In this document: one piece after another, positions 30,732 through 41,766 of the stretch
Position numbering within the stretch: position 1 is the stretch's first letter
Layout of the letters: each line of letters starts with the position of its first letter
Source of the DNA: Schizochytrium sp. TIO01
Taxonomy: Eukaryota; Sar; Bigyra; Thraustochytrida; Thraustochytriidae
Direction of reading: 5' to 3'
Assembly: GCA_004764695.1 (NCBI GenBank)
Contig: SMSO01000031.1
Span: 5,379,048-5,443,047, forward strand
DNA length: 64,000 nt
Program-made: the position numbers and the translations under genes
The notes under the pieces: model-generated
Told to the model about the DNA's origin: nothing
Databases searched by the model: none
The model's input: only the letters and a program-made list of their open reading frames with translations

Positions 30732-32283
30732 TCATGAAGACGGTGCAGCGTGTATTGATCTAGAAGAGGCCCGAAATCTATTTCGTTCGGATCGTTTGTT
30801 GGGAGGCGGATGGGGGTTCTGTTTGACCGACCGGGCAGAAACGCCAACGCAATGGCCAGATGAAGATGGCTGGGGTCGCCCATGGGACCAGATCCGACGT
30901 GCCTCACGCAAGGCGTGCTGTTTTATTGCAAGATCCGAACGACCAGTTGAAGGTTGAAGACTAGGGTGTAGCCTGGCACGACCCTTATGGTTACGAGAAC
31001 AAATTAGTTGCTCTTGGTTTCGGTCGTGACGGGAACACTGTGTTTCACTTAATATCAAGGCCTGCGAAGTCGAGGCGGTGGTTTCGTCGTGGGCTTTTGT
31101 CGGCGCATTGAGCAAAGCATTTCGGGCATCCTGCGCACGCCGGATCTCCAGAACTCTCGCGTGCCGTTTCCGCATCGCTTCCTGCTCATATCGTCGCAGT
31201 GCTTGGTCGTCTTGCAGAGAACTCGGTAGTACTGGTACCTGAAAAAGGGTATAGAACTTGGCATACCGGGCTTGGTCACTTTGCGTTGTGGAAACACCGA
31301 TTAAGCTAGGATCTGCACCTCCAATATCGTCTATAAGCTGTGAATAAAGGTAGATAGGTATGAGTCAATCATTTCAGTCGACACCCATATTGAACGTATT
31401 CATCCAGTTCATTTCCATGTGGATAAACATATCATTTAGCAATTCATATTCATAGGATATATGGTCAGCCAAATATTCGTGAATGAATGTCTTCTTCCTC
31501 CAAGAGAGAAGTCAAATGCATATAAACAGAAAGAAGGGACCCGTTGGCTGTGCGGGGCTCAGGAACAGGCAAGAAAGAGACAAGACACAAAATAACTTAC
31601 TTTTTGTCTCCTGAAATTTGTTGCAAAGAGAAAGAAGGCCAAATCCCACTTGGCAGCTTCAACTTCATCATTAAGCTGAAAGAATTCCTGATCCACAATG
31701 TCAGAAGTCATCACACTAACAAATTCTCCAAAGTCAATGCTTTCAGATCCATCCACATCCATATAGCGAAATTGTTCGAGAATTGCTTCTGTGGATTGCT
31801 TCTTCCGTGATGTATCAGATGATCCATCATCTGGATGCAAGAACTTCATCGCCAACTCTAGCTCAGCAAGCTCGATCGTACCCGAGCTGTACATCCCCAG
31901 AAGAATACATCAATTTTTACAAGAAGAAAATGTTAGTCAAACAGAGCGAGGAAGACTCAGCAGTTTCGTCTATAGAGTGTAAACAATGTCTGCATCGGAG
32001 ATACCAGCTCAATGCCTATCCAAGCAACGATCTAGCATCAGTGTAATCAGGAAATCCCAACTTACTTATCTTCATCTAGGTGATCAAACATTTCTCGAAG
32101 CTGTTGCAGACGTTCCTCATCCAGCTTTTGTCGTGATACGAGGCGCTGCTTGTGATGTTTTTCAAGCCATCGCACAGTTTCATAATTGTAAACTGTCTTG
32201 ATACGTGCCCCTGAGGCTTGCGGTGGTTTTCGGTTCTCCGCTTGCGCGGAAGTTTGCAATCGAGGACCTGCGACTGACGGCAT
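30732..32283 (-). CDS. EF-hand calcium-binding protein, three exons
   Basis: Exons 32066-32283, 31601-31886 and 30732-31337 join to 369 residues. Intron 1 (31887-32065, 179 bp) starts GTAAGT and ends CAG; intron 2 (31338-31600, 263 bp) also has GTAAGT and CAG. Phases (2 and 0) fit, and joining at intron 1 restores a perfect EF loop, DEDNSGTIELAE at 70-81, which no unspliced frame contains. A second loop, DVDGSESIDFGE at 116-127, follows 35 residues later; position 6, normally Gly, is Glu121. About residues 130-165 form a helix-rich stretch rich in Phe. The rest (about 170-369) is Arg/Gln-rich and probably disordered. A paired EF-hand with a basic tail suggests a calcium-regulated scaffold or sensor; the partner is unknown. 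The ATG at 32283 is the only one; the frame is open upstream to 32335, so a further 5' exon is possible. Confidence 0.8.
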
Positions 32284-32683
32284 CAAGGACTCGAACGTGT
32301 CAAGCCTAGTGGCTCTTGTATCACAGTTAGTTCACCCTGCCATGAAGACTGAGCCAAACCTTATGCACGAGCGTAACCTCGTCGATTGCATATAATCTTT
32401 TTGAACGAATGTCATTATAGTGCGCTTGTGTATACTAGTCACTTTTTTATGTTTCTTCGAATAAAAGTATGGAACGGATCTTTTAGCAAGAGTCATGAAC
32501 GACCATGCATGCAAAGTGGTTGAGTTTTGAAGAGAGACAAATAAAAGCATCAAAGAATATTGACTTGCGAAATATTCATTGATAGCGATTGACCAGGGGA
32601 GGCCAATGTTATGATTCTAAGTATCTATCTTATTTTTAACACTGAGAAGGGGAAGGGCAAGAAAGAAAGGAAAAAAGTAGAAT
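32284..32683. other. Intergenic region upstream of the EF-hand gene
   Basis: 400 bp between the EF-hand gene and the PIH1 gene, both on the minus strand. It is AT-rich beyond 32390. The stretch 32284-32335 is open in frame with the EF-hand exon 1, with a CTAAC-like branch site and AG near it, so part could be an alternative or upstream exon. Confidence 0.45.
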
Positions 32684-34507
32684 TTATTTACTCACGGCAA
32701 TGGCTTTGATTGTAAGCTTACCTGTTTTTTTGGAAAGCTTCGCTCGGGCTGAATCGCGGTCGATAGATACGGGAAGCTTGATAGGTGTGTCAGCAAAACT
32801 CTTCTTATTCAGACAAACCAGTCGAACCTTTGTGTCTGAAATCTCAACATCAATTTCAGCAAGGCTACAACCACGGCCAACTTCCACAATGACTTTAAGT
32901 TCACCATTTGCGGTGTTATAATCAACCCGAAAGGGCGCCTGAGCAATAGGAGGAGGATTGGAGATGGTTTCTACGGATGGGTTCTGGGATGATGCTTTGG
33001 CAGATGATCCTTTTTCATTTTCGGTAAGCTTTTCTCTGGAGAATGTGGACGATTCCTTCTCTTGAAAGGTGCTAAAGTCATCACCAATACCCAAGGCGCT
33101 CATGGTTTTGCTAAGATCTTTGAAGATGTCTGTAAAGCCATTACTGACCTCTCGCTCGTCAATATTTCTTTTTGCAAATTCGGAATCTACGGACTCAGCA
33201 AGTTTTTCAAAGGCATCCTTTTCTGGTTGAGAAAGACCTTGGAACGCTTGTTCAAACATCTTGAGACTTGCATCATGCATTTTATCAGCCGGCAAGGCAG
33301 TTTGAGAAGCACCCAACTGGGATGGCTCCATCTTTTGCGATGGCTGAGGAGGAACACCACCACCATGCTGCTGCATAACTTGGTGTACTTCTTCTGGAGA
33401 CATTTTGTTTAAGTCCACAATCTTCGCGCGCTGATACAAAGATGTAGGAATACCTTCTTTAGAGCCTTCCTCTCCGTAGAGTGCACCATTCGTATTTTGC
33501 AAGAACCCTTTTTTAACTGCCGAAGAAGCTTTAGCTGCGCTCGCTTTCTGAGCTTTTGGTTTGACTTCTTGGACAAGTGGTTTTTTCTTTGTCGATGCGT
33601 CTTGCTTTGGTAAAGCGTGTGATGGGGGGTTCCCAGGCATAACGACCATTGGGGTATTATTTCTTGGTGAAGACGATGCAATGTCAGTCGATATTTTGAT
33701 GTGGTCTTGCTCTGCTTCAGAGGAGATAGATTCCTCCCTGAGAGCACCAAGCAGATTCTCAGGCTGCGCCATGACATCATCAGGAATTTTTCGATTCTTA
33801 TCAGATGACTCGTTCTGCTTTCTCTTATCGTCTTCTGAGTGATCAACTTCAAAAAATGCAGTAAGACCCATAGCATCGGTATCATAATAATTTTTGGGAA
33901 GTTGGGAATATTTGCGACTAAGTTTACCTCGAGCTTCAGATTCACACCAGGTAAGTGCTAGCTCAATTATCTGCGCTTGAAAACTACTGAATTCCCCAGC
34001 CTGGGCTACGACCCACGGGTGAAAGACTGCATCAAGCACGATAACTTCTTCTCCTGAGTCTTCATCAATCGCGTCCCTCAAAGGACTCACTGCAAGCGGA
34101 ATGTTGAGTCCTGAGAGGTTGGGACGCGCAGAAGACTTAATCTGGACAGGTTTGCCAGAGGCATCTTGGGGTACTTCCACTCCTGCAAATGAGCAAAGGT
34201 TAATAATTACAGGCTTTCCATTACCTTGAAGGTATGATGTGCGTATTGCAAGACCCTTTTCAGGTCGAAATCCTCGACGTCGATTGGCAGCGTCATCATG
34301 TTTCGCCTCCTGCATTTGATTATTGATGAAATTTTGGTATTCTTCTGGATCCTTTTCTGCCATATCGTTAAGCTTATTCCAAAGGTCCTCCGCCTCCCTA
34401 CCAGGCAAATTTGTTGAGTCCATGCCAAGTTGTCGAAGAGCTGCCTTGAAGCTCATTTTGCCTCCTGAGCGACCAGCGGCACTCTTGAGAGACTTTGCAG
34501 CGTTCAT
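32684..34507 (-). CDS. PIH1-domain co-chaperone (PIH1D/DNAAF2-like)
   Basis: Encodes 607 residues. About 50-205 form a PIH1 N-terminal domain: RPEKGLAIRTSYLQGNGKPV, VIINLCSFAGVEVP, then IPLAVSPLRDAIDEDSGEEV and VFHPWVV. About 525-605 form a CS/PIH1-C beta domain (FRVDYNTANGELKVIVEV to GKLTIKAIAVSK). The middle (about 210-520) is Ser/Lys/Gln-rich and disordered. PIH proteins act with HSP90 and, in the R2TP complex or in cytoplasmic pre-assembly of axonemal dynein arms, fold client complexes. The domain order PIH1 then CS is shared by PIH1D2, PIH1D3/DNAAF6 and Kintoun/DNAAF2; the present protein is smaller than Kintoun. If dynein assembly is its job, this organism has, or recently had, flagella. 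The ATG at 34507 begins the frame. Subfamily is not resolved. Confidence 0.87.
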   Translation of the reverse strand: MNAAKSLKSAAGRSGGKMSFKAALRQLGMDSTNLPGREAEDLWNKLNDMAEKDPEEYQNFINNQMQEAKHDDAANRRRGFRPEKGLAIRTSYLQGNGKPVIINLCSFAGVEVPQDASGKPVQIKSSARPNLSGLNIPLAVSPLRDAIDEDSGEEVIVLDAVFHPWVVAQAGEFSSFQAQIIELALTWCESEARGKLSRKYSQLPKNYYDTDAMGLTAFFEVDHSEDDKRKQNESSDKNRKIPDDVMAQPENLLGALREESISSEAEQDHIKISTDIASSSPRNNTPMVVMPGNPPSHALPKQDASTKKKPLVQEVKPKAQKASAAKASSAVKKGFLQNTNGALYGEEGSKEGIPTSLYQRAKIVDLNKMSPEEVHQVMQQHGGGVPPQPSQKMEPSQLGASQTALPADKMHDASLKMFEQAFQGLSQPEKDAFEKLAESVDSEFAKRNIDEREVSNGFTDIFKDLSKTMSALGIGDDFSTFQEKESSTFSREKLTENEKGSSAKASSQNPSVETISNPPPIAQAPFRVDYNTANGELKVIVEVGRGCSLAEIDVEISDTKVRLVCLNKKSFADTPIKLPVSIDRDSARAKLSKKTGKLTIKAIAVSK

Positions 34508-35576
34508 TTTCTTGTAGTTCTTTTCTTAAAACAGTCACACTGGTCCCTTCGAGAAGAAAAGGTTAGTTGACTGATGTATGAGGTTTCCTTCGTCTGCTTC
34601 ACCTTCTCCGTTAGGCTTTGCAAAGCCTGCGAGCCCTGTTTGTACTTGCTGCGTTCTGGCACTTGTCATAGTTCAACGGCTGTCTCCATGCTACTAACCC
34701 AAATCGACGGCAAACCCAATAAGTAAGGCTACTAGTGGGCTAGAGTGGGCCAAGCTAGGTTAGGTTAGACTAGGTTAGGTTAGATTGATGCGTCAAGTGA
34801 TTTTGACTTCCCTTCTTTTTCTTTGTTTTGTACTGCTGACCAGTGCAGGATGGCAAGACCAGTAGATGCACAACAGTTGAAATGTTCATATCATGCTCAA
34901 CTGTAGACATGTAGTTCGCACTACCTAGACTAGAGTTAGTTGCTGAGATAGTTATAATAAAACTTGAGTAGATGAGCAGATATTTTTTCTAAAAGCTGTA
35001 ATTATATGCGAGCTAAACCTTGAAAGAGAGGCTTTCTTTTTAATTGAATGAAATAATTGAATGAAATAATTGAATTAAAAAAAGGTACCGTGACTTTTCA
35101 AGACTAAGAATGATCATCAAGATAGTAGAGGATAGAAATAATAAACAGAGAAATAAAGACTTTGATGGATTCATCATTCATTTCTAGTAATCGTAGTAAA
35201 GCAATATTGACGCAGCTTCTTTCCTGATCCTTATCAAGACCGCTCGCGGGTCTCAGAAACCCTCTCTGAGGCGACGTCAGCGCTCGACTGAGACTACAGA
35301 GAGGTCGATCAAAACAGGTACAACCTGGAGCCTCGCGGTGACTTGAAGCATAGGTGTGGCGATCACTTTGTGCGGAAGGAAGGACAACCTCTTCTTTTGC
35401 GTTTCGATCTTCATCCTCTTTCTTGGTGTCGTCTTTTGTGCAAAGCATAGTTTCATTGCCCTCGTATCAGGCAACTGTGCTGTTCACGTGTTTGTTCGTC
35501 ATCTAAAAAGAAACAATACGGAAAGCAGATTTATTCGTCGCCCTTGCAAGGTTGATATTTGTTCCTGAGGCAGAGA
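34508..35576. other. Divergent intergenic region
   Basis: This 1.07-kb region separates the PIH1 gene (-) and the Gln-rich gene (+). It has a short run of TTAGG-like units at 34753-34785 and AT-rich DNA near 35000-35090. A 114-residue minus-strand frame at 35104-35448 looks like chance. It should contain both promoters. Confidence 0.5.
34753..34785. repeat. TTAGG-like short tandem units
   Basis: Five TAGGT-type units with one interruption, in intergenic DNA. It resembles telomere repeats of some animals only by accident of composition; it is too short to be more than a microsatellite. Confidence 0.6.
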
Positions 35577-37413
35577 ATGGGGGGAGAGTCCACAGTGCCC
35601 AACAACGATCCCGCAAACGCTGCCGAAGGTTCGACGACAACTCGTCAAATTGCGAAGCAGCAATCCGAAGAATCACAGGGCCAGCAACAGCAACAACTGC
35701 AGCAAGAGCAAATCAGCCCAGGGACATCAACAGCTGTGCCACCTCAGATGTCTACGCCACCACCAGGCCAAGAGATGGCTTCGATGCAGTACCAGCAGGA
35801 TGGCAACACATTCGATGACACTCAAAGCGTGAATGGAGCTACCGAAAAACCAGAGCCCGTTCGCAAGGGCCGTTTCTTGGTAACAAAGGATGACGATGAT
35901 GAGTCAGACAATACTCCTGGCACAAGTACTGGTGCTGGTGGCGGCAGCATGCTCGAGGTGACAGGCCCTTACGTGGAGTACACTGCCTCAGGTAGTGGTG
36001 CACCAGCTCAGGAGCAGAAAAGTGTCAGCAAAGATGTCAGACACCGTGGGCGTTTTGTAGTAGTCACAGAGGAGGATAACGATGATGATGATGTTTCCGA
36101 AGATGCTTCAACAACATCAGAGCCTCGTTATTCCATGGCAAGTTGGCCACCCGAGCCGCCTCGCGGGTCTTCTTCTTCCTACGCATCGATGGTGGCCCCA
36201 CACTCTCATTCTCAGATCCTTGGCTCTATGTCCCATCATCCGCATGTGCAGCAGATGCCCCCAAGTCCCGCCTTACCACCGTGCTCCTATGCCTTATTAT
36301 GTTCCAACACCTGTGAATCCTGTGGGCGCTCATGAGATGGGAGGGTATATTCCGACGCCGGAACCAATGCCTTTAACACCAAGCATTCCGCCCCACATGG
36401 ATGGCCTTATGGCAGTGCCCACACCACCTCCGATTATTCCGCCTCCCGCTGGACCTGGCGCTCAAGGCGTCTCAATGCCGTCACCGGAGCTAGGGAGCAT
36501 GGCCATGGGCATGGCCATGGGCATGAGTGGGGGACCAACAGTACCACCTCCTGGCTGGCCCGCTGGGTCGCCTCATGTGTCGGGAGTTGGTGCCGCAGCA
36601 GCTAATAGACGTGCAAACAACAATGGTCCCAACGCCACGGGTCCCAAGAGGGCCACACAGACAACGATCATGTACGAACTGCAAAAGATATCTGCACAGA
36701 ATAGGAAGCTGCACAAGATGCTTTTGGAAATGTCACAAAATGGAGGCCAACTTTCGGCGGAAACCGTGGCAGGTTCTGTAAGTGTGGGTGGTAGCTCTGC
36801 AGCAGGGGCAACAGCAGCACGTGAAGGCAGTGCTATGGAGCCTCGGAGATCTGTGCCCGACAGTAAGGCTCTCATGAGCACTACATCAGCACCATTGTCT
36901 GGTCAGCCGGGCACAAGCTCTGCGTCGGTGGGTGCTAACCATATGCCAACACACGCTAACAATGTGTCAGGCACTGGATCTGCTCCTGGAGGCTCGGTTC
37001 AGAGTATAGCAAGCCAGCCCAACAAGCCTCAAATGGCTGCAAGCGCAAGTACATCTCGACTTCAAGAGCTGGTTACCGAGCTCAATTCGAATACCAACAA
37101 TCTTGTGACGGAGTATGACGCCCTCAAAATGAAAAATTTCGTCTTGACGCGTCAGCTTAAGGAAACAAAGCAGCAGCTTAAGGAATCGAAGTTGACAATT
37201 GAGAACCTCAAGGAGCAACTGGCGAAAACGACTGTGTTTAATCAGGGCACAGCTGGAGCTGGAGGTCCTCGCCGCCCAAGTAACTTAGAGTTTTCATCAA
37301 CTGGTGAGCAGGCACAAGGAGATAACAAGGCGACTCCTGGAACAAACGCGAATGCTACTCTTGCTTCGTTCGCAACAGGCACCTCTGGTATCCAGCAGCA
37401 ACCGCCAGTAACT

Positions 37414-37452
<39 letters not shown>

Positions 37453-37740
37453 CAACCGCCAGTATCTCAGCAGCAGCAGCAGCAGCAGCCGCCGCAGCAG
37501 CAGCAACAAACATCACAACAGCAAGCTGGACAAGCTCAGAAGATGGATGCCAAATCAACAGCCCAGCAGCAGCAACAGCAGCAGCAGCAGCAAGCCTCGT
37601 CCGCCCAGCAAACCTCTCAGTCGCAGATCTTAAGCAGTTCGCAGACCCAACCCTCGCAGTCTTTAGGACAGCAGCAGCAGCAGCAGCAGCAACAACAACA
37701 ACAGCCAGGAAATTCCGCTGCCCCCCAACAAGCTCAATAA
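35577..37740 (+). CDS. Gln-rich coiled-coil protein with two RFxV motifs (frame break near 36258)
   Basis: The frame from the ATG at 35577 is open to about 36335, but from about 36260 the plausible continuation is in the frame one base later, to the stop at 37740. The break falls in a run of five C at 36258-36262; with four C the product would be about 720 residues. Both halves share composition (Pro/Gln/Ser/Met-rich). Residues 99-102 and 159-162 are RFLV and RFVV, each after an Arg/Lys-Gly and followed by Asp/Glu. They match the RFxV consensus for docking to SPAK/OSR1-type kinase CCT domains. A coiled coil lies at about residues 492-545 and poly-Gln runs fill the C-terminal 110 or so. No enzyme domain is visible. 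It could be a scaffold or a transcription-type adaptor. The frame break may be sequencing error; an intron is not apparent. Confidence 0.7.
37411..37708 (+). repeat. CAG/CAA repeats (poly-Gln)
   Basis: Three blocks of CAG and CAA codons in the C-terminal part of the RFxV gene encode Gln runs of up to about 15 residues, broken by Pro-Pro-Val-Ser and Thr-Ser. Read in the other frames or strand these give poly-Ala and poly-Leu shadows. Confidence 0.9.
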
Positions 37741-37907
37741 CACCATTAATGGGAAGCAAGAAGCAGACGTACAGATGAATTTCAATCAAAAGAACAAATG
37801 ATCAGGCGAAGAAAAGTATACAATGTTGTGAGACACCAAAACAAACAAGACAGCTATTGAAAAAACAAAGGAAATACATCAAAAACAATAAGGGAGGAGC
37901 GAACTAA

Positions 37908-39482
37908 TCAGCTTTCAAGCTTCTGATGCTTACGGATTGCATTGAGACTTGAGCCGACTGCAATAGGTTGTTCGACCTGCGCATCTTCAAGGTCAGCCTC
38001 GCGCTGCTTCTCCAGATTACGTAAAAACTGCATACGTTGTTCTCGGAGAGCTTCGCGAGAAGGTTTGGATTGTGGTTCTGCAGTATTGGAGGAGGAACTC
38101 AGAGCTGGGTCTTGCCCCGCCGAGGAGAGCTTACGACCTGCCCCAGAAAATGCTACAAATTGTGGGGATGCCGTGCTGTCCTCTTCAGTCGTTTGGGACG
38201 ATTGTGCTGTCTGGCTTACGTCACCTTCAGTTTCTTCGACAGGAGCACCCTCTCCGACAAATGAAGAACCTGCGGTTCTCTGCGCGAACCGAGAGGGCTT
38301 GCGGCGGCGCGCACGAGGCCTTGCTTGGGATGGGTTTTGCTCGGATGAATTCTCAGCTCCCATCCCTGCGGCCGTGGAGCCAACGATCTGAGAGGCGTCT
38401 GTAGCAGTGCTTGCGCCATTTAACGAGCGTCCTGCGCCCCACACGTGCCCTTGAGGGGTGGCCGTAGAGCTTGAAATTGGAGATGGTGTTTGATTCTTAC
38501 AAGCTGCAACTGATGAAAGGGCTGCTTGCGAGACAGTTTGAAGCGCCTGCTGCGCGAGTGCTGCAAGCTGCTCATCGGTGCTAAATCCACCCATGATGTT
38601 ACTATTATTATTATTTTGGCTTCGTGCATGCGTATTGTTATTACTTCCGTTTTTAATAACGTGGTGAGCTACCTGTTCATCTTCGCGATCACTTCCTGAC
38701 CGCTCTCGAGATGATGGCCGCATTTTACCAACGTCAGGTTGATCGAGCGGAGGCGCAAAATCGACTTCAAGATCGAGATTGCCATAGAGCGATATCGCGG
38801 GTTCAGGCTGCGTTTCAACCACATTAATTTTATAATTTTCACCTGCTACGCTCACGACTAAGGTTTGGCCAGTGCTAAGCACAGAATAATTTCTGAACGC
38901 ATGTTCAAGAAGTTCGCGCAAATCCATGCTGGCTGCTAAGTCTATAAAGGCCGTTGTGTGCGGCTGCAGGCGGCACAAGGTGCCGTGCGGGAGCTTACCC
39001 TCCGACACGGACTTAAATTGAATTTTTTGACTTTCTTTAAGACGTAAATTTTGCATCATCCACTGGGGAACAAATGCCTTGCCCTCTGGTCCAGAAAACT
39101 CCATGACTCCACAAAATTGACGAGCTGGTGGGGCACGCTTCTTTTTTTGCTTGTCTGCTCCGGAAGCAGGGGTTGCTGGCCCTGGGATAGCTGTAGGGCG
39201 CTTCTTCTTATTCGCTAAGGAAGACTCACCTCCGCGTGTAGGGTTGGTGGTTGTGTTGCTGTTGTTGGCGAGGTTTTTTACAATACGTGGGTTTGAGACT
39301 TCGAATGTGAGAGGAAAAGGGAGCTTCATTCGTGATACCGTTCGAAACATGCTTTGAGGGAGAATTACCTTGTCACCACCTTCAAGATCTGAACGCCCGA
39401 TGCTACCAACTGGGTAAACTGCCAACGTTTCTTCAAGGCTGGTGTTCTTTCCCGAGCCCCATCCTGGGTAAAGACGACTCAT
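37908..39482 (-). CDS. UFD1: Ubiquitin fusion degradation protein 1 (UFD1) homologue
   Basis: The 524-residue protein has the UFD1 N-terminal double-psi barrel region: LPQSMFRTVSRMKLPFPLTFEV (41-62), then CGVMEFSGPEGKAFVPQWMMQNLRL (124-148) and the second half with LRELLEHAFRNYSVLSTGQ, ending with VVETQPEPAISLYGNLDLEVDFAPPL. UFD1 with NPL4 recruits p97/CDC48 to ubiquitinated substrates, as in ERAD. Between the first strands and the rest (residues 66-120) lies an extra Asn/Thr/Lys/Pro-rich insert absent from animal and yeast UFD1. The tail (about 245-524) is Ser/Gln/Glu-rich and longer than usual; it ends with a Glu/Gln/Arg helix. Typical members have about 310-360 residues. The ATG at 39482 begins with MSRLYPGWGSG. 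Convergent with the Gln-rich gene, with only 167 bp between stop codons. Confidence 0.92.
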   Translation of the reverse strand: MSRLYPGWGSGKNTSLEETLAVYPVGSIGRSDLEGGDKVILPQSMFRTVSRMKLPFPLTFEVSNPRIVKNLANNSNTTTNPTRGGESSLANKKKRPTAIPGPATPASGADKQKKKRAPPARQFCGVMEFSGPEGKAFVPQWMMQNLRLKESQKIQFKSVSEGKLPHGTLCRLQPHTTAFIDLAASMDLRELLEHAFRNYSVLSTGQTLVVSVAGENYKINVVETQPEPAISLYGNLDLEVDFAPPLDQPDVGKMRPSSRERSGSDREDEQVAHHVIKNGSNNNTHARSQNNNNSNIMGGFSTDEQLAALAQQALQTVSQAALSSVAACKNQTPSPISSSTATPQGHVWGAGRSLNGASTATDASQIVGSTAAGMGAENSSEQNPSQARPRARRRKPSRFAQRTAGSSFVGEGAPVEETEGDVSQTAQSSQTTEEDSTASPQFVAFSGAGRKLSSAGQDPALSSSSNTAEPQSKPSREALREQRMQFLRNLEKQREADLEDAQVEQPIAVGSSLNAIRKHQKLES

Positions 39483-41766
39483 GATGTAGTGTTGTTTTAG
39501 CTGATTTCTTGGACTTTGCTACAAGAATATAGTTTGGATCCTCAACACTCTTTCGGAAACCCTGAATACGTAACTACTGCTCCTGTTCCTGAGGAGAGGT
39601 TGTACAACTGCACTTGCACGCAAATGCACTCTTCAGCTCGCCTGTGCTCTCTAGCAATGTCTTTTGTTGGTTTTGGAAAGTATGTATATTGTCTTGATTC
39701 TAGCCCTACAAAGCTATCGTGTCAGATACCCGCGCTGTGATCAAGCTGTATGCACTGCTTGTTTTGTCTGTGCACCCAAGGCCTCTCTTCCCTGTGGTGT
39801 TCAAACCGTCTCGCCTACGGCGATTTGCTTTCGCGCACGAGTCTAGCTTGTGCGGCTATCTATTCTTGCACAGGCTGTGCTTTATATATTCACTCCATAT
39901 ACTTAAGTGCTCAAGCTCAATGTAATACCAAGGATATCGAAAAATGTGAGCGTTGATATCCGTTGGCGTTAGGCCAGATTTGCTCGCGTTGCGGCACTTA
40001 TCCTGCTCTGGTGCTAAAATACAAGAATGCAACAGACGTACCACAGATACATCGCAGCTCACTAGAGCGATCCATAATTAATAAATACTGACTTGTTCGT
40101 TCGGAGATAACTGAGCGCGTGAACGTGCGCTCTCGCGACTTACCGAGGACCTCTTGGAGTCACTTCATGAGACTAGGGCTCTTTGACGATACTTAAAGCA
40201 TTAAATAAGGTCTAGGTTTCTCGTACACTCTTGAGGAGTGAGACTATGTACTAGTAGTGAGCCATGGCGTTTTAATCAGTTGAGCAGCAATGTGGAGTTC
40301 CTCGCTGGCCAACGAGGATATTAGCTGACTGAATGTGAAGGTAGCAACTTGAGGCACTACCTACCTACCCACTAGGCTAAGAGTACGACTGCAAGTACTT
40401 TAAAATAGGTTGATGCATAAGTTGGCGCTTATTAAGCCATAGGAATACACGCGTCAATGTACGGCGAAGCACATTTAAGAAAGGCTAGGAAACGTGAAGT
40501 CAGTGGACACGAGGCCGAGCTCCACATTACTGTGCCTTCGTACGTGCCTAGAAATGAAGATCACTCTCGTTTATGAAAACTTGCAATGCCAGCTTGACGA
40601 TGGCTCAACCTCAAAGTCGGGATAGAAGAAGAAGGACCCACCAATCAGTATCAGTATTGGGGTCCAAAGAGTCACCCGAATCTGCGTCCACATTGTCGGC
40701 AGGTCCAGAACAAGAACAACCAACACCCAGGCCTTGCTTCCCAAAAGTCTAGTCTTTCGAACCCAAGTCTTTGCATGGCACGAGGCCTCTTCTCCCAGTG
40801 CAGCAGCGACGGGTCCCAGGTCAAGACCTCCTCCAGGCCCTCGCAGTCAGTGCCTCGCCTTTGGCCCAGATCCTCGTTTTCATCGCTCCAGTCCATAGGT
40901 GTTCAAACTCGAGACCCCCGCATCACCGCCACGCGCATCGCACAACGGTCGAGGTCTTTCATTGAAAGACCGTTGCAGAAGCCCCTTAAACCCCCCTATC
41001 GCGCCCCTCGTAGGCCCACCTTCGGACCCGCACAGTAAGGCGGTACTCATGAGCTGTGTCCTCCAGACGTTGAGTTCTCCGAGACGTGGAAAAGCCGGAG
41101 TCCGCCGCTCTCATTTGCAAACGTGCGGAGAGCGCCCGCAGAGTGAGGGATTCTGGCGAAGCCGCTGCTGAGGCCGCGGCTCCCGGCTCAGAGCGGCCTT
41201 GGTAGAGTTTCGGGAGCGAGCTCGAGCGTCGCTTGCCGCACTACTGCGTGAGTTGAAGAACTTTGAGAAAGAAGAAGTTGCCAGAAACAATGACCATAGT
41301 AGAAAGAGGAAAGAAAGAGAAAAAAGCGGGAACTGTACGGAGCTAGGGTCAGATAGGCGTATCAGTAGGCCCCGAGGATGCAAAATCTACCTACTTCAGG
41401 AACGGATACTAGTAGTTGGTATCAGGATGCTAGGGGAGGGTCCTAGCAGATGTGTACCTAACTGCTATGGTGCCAAAGGGCTCTCCCAAAGCCAGCCTCG
41501 TGCTGGATAAGGTGTAGATAGGAGAAACAGTAGGCCTGGAGAGTCTTGCAATGCAAGCAGAGAGAGCAAAAATCCTGAAAGAAGCAGAAAAAGCAAAGCC
41601 GACCGGAGATGCAGCAAACCCGAAACTAAAAGACATCCCGCGCCCGGTCAATACACGAGTCGCTTGCGAGTCTTTGTCGCCTCCTTCCGCCGCGTTCCAA
41701 GAGACCGAACTTGCGTTGTGCTCGGGGAGAGACTTGCGTAGTAGCTAGCAAGTAAGGAACAAGAAG
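39483..41766. other. 2.3-kb divergent intergenic region
   Basis: Separates UFD1 (-) and the KTPAK-repeat gene (+). The part at 40670-41240 is GC-richer and has several overlapping short ORFs in many frames, none convincing. A 65-residue ATG frame at 41551-41748 lies just upstream of the KTPAK start; it could be an upstream ORF. TACCTACC-type repeats occur near 40359. No gene can be supported. Confidence 0.45.

Noticed and set aside
34753-34785. Interstitial telomere repeat
   Set aside because: Too few, imperfect units and not a motif expected for this kind of organism.
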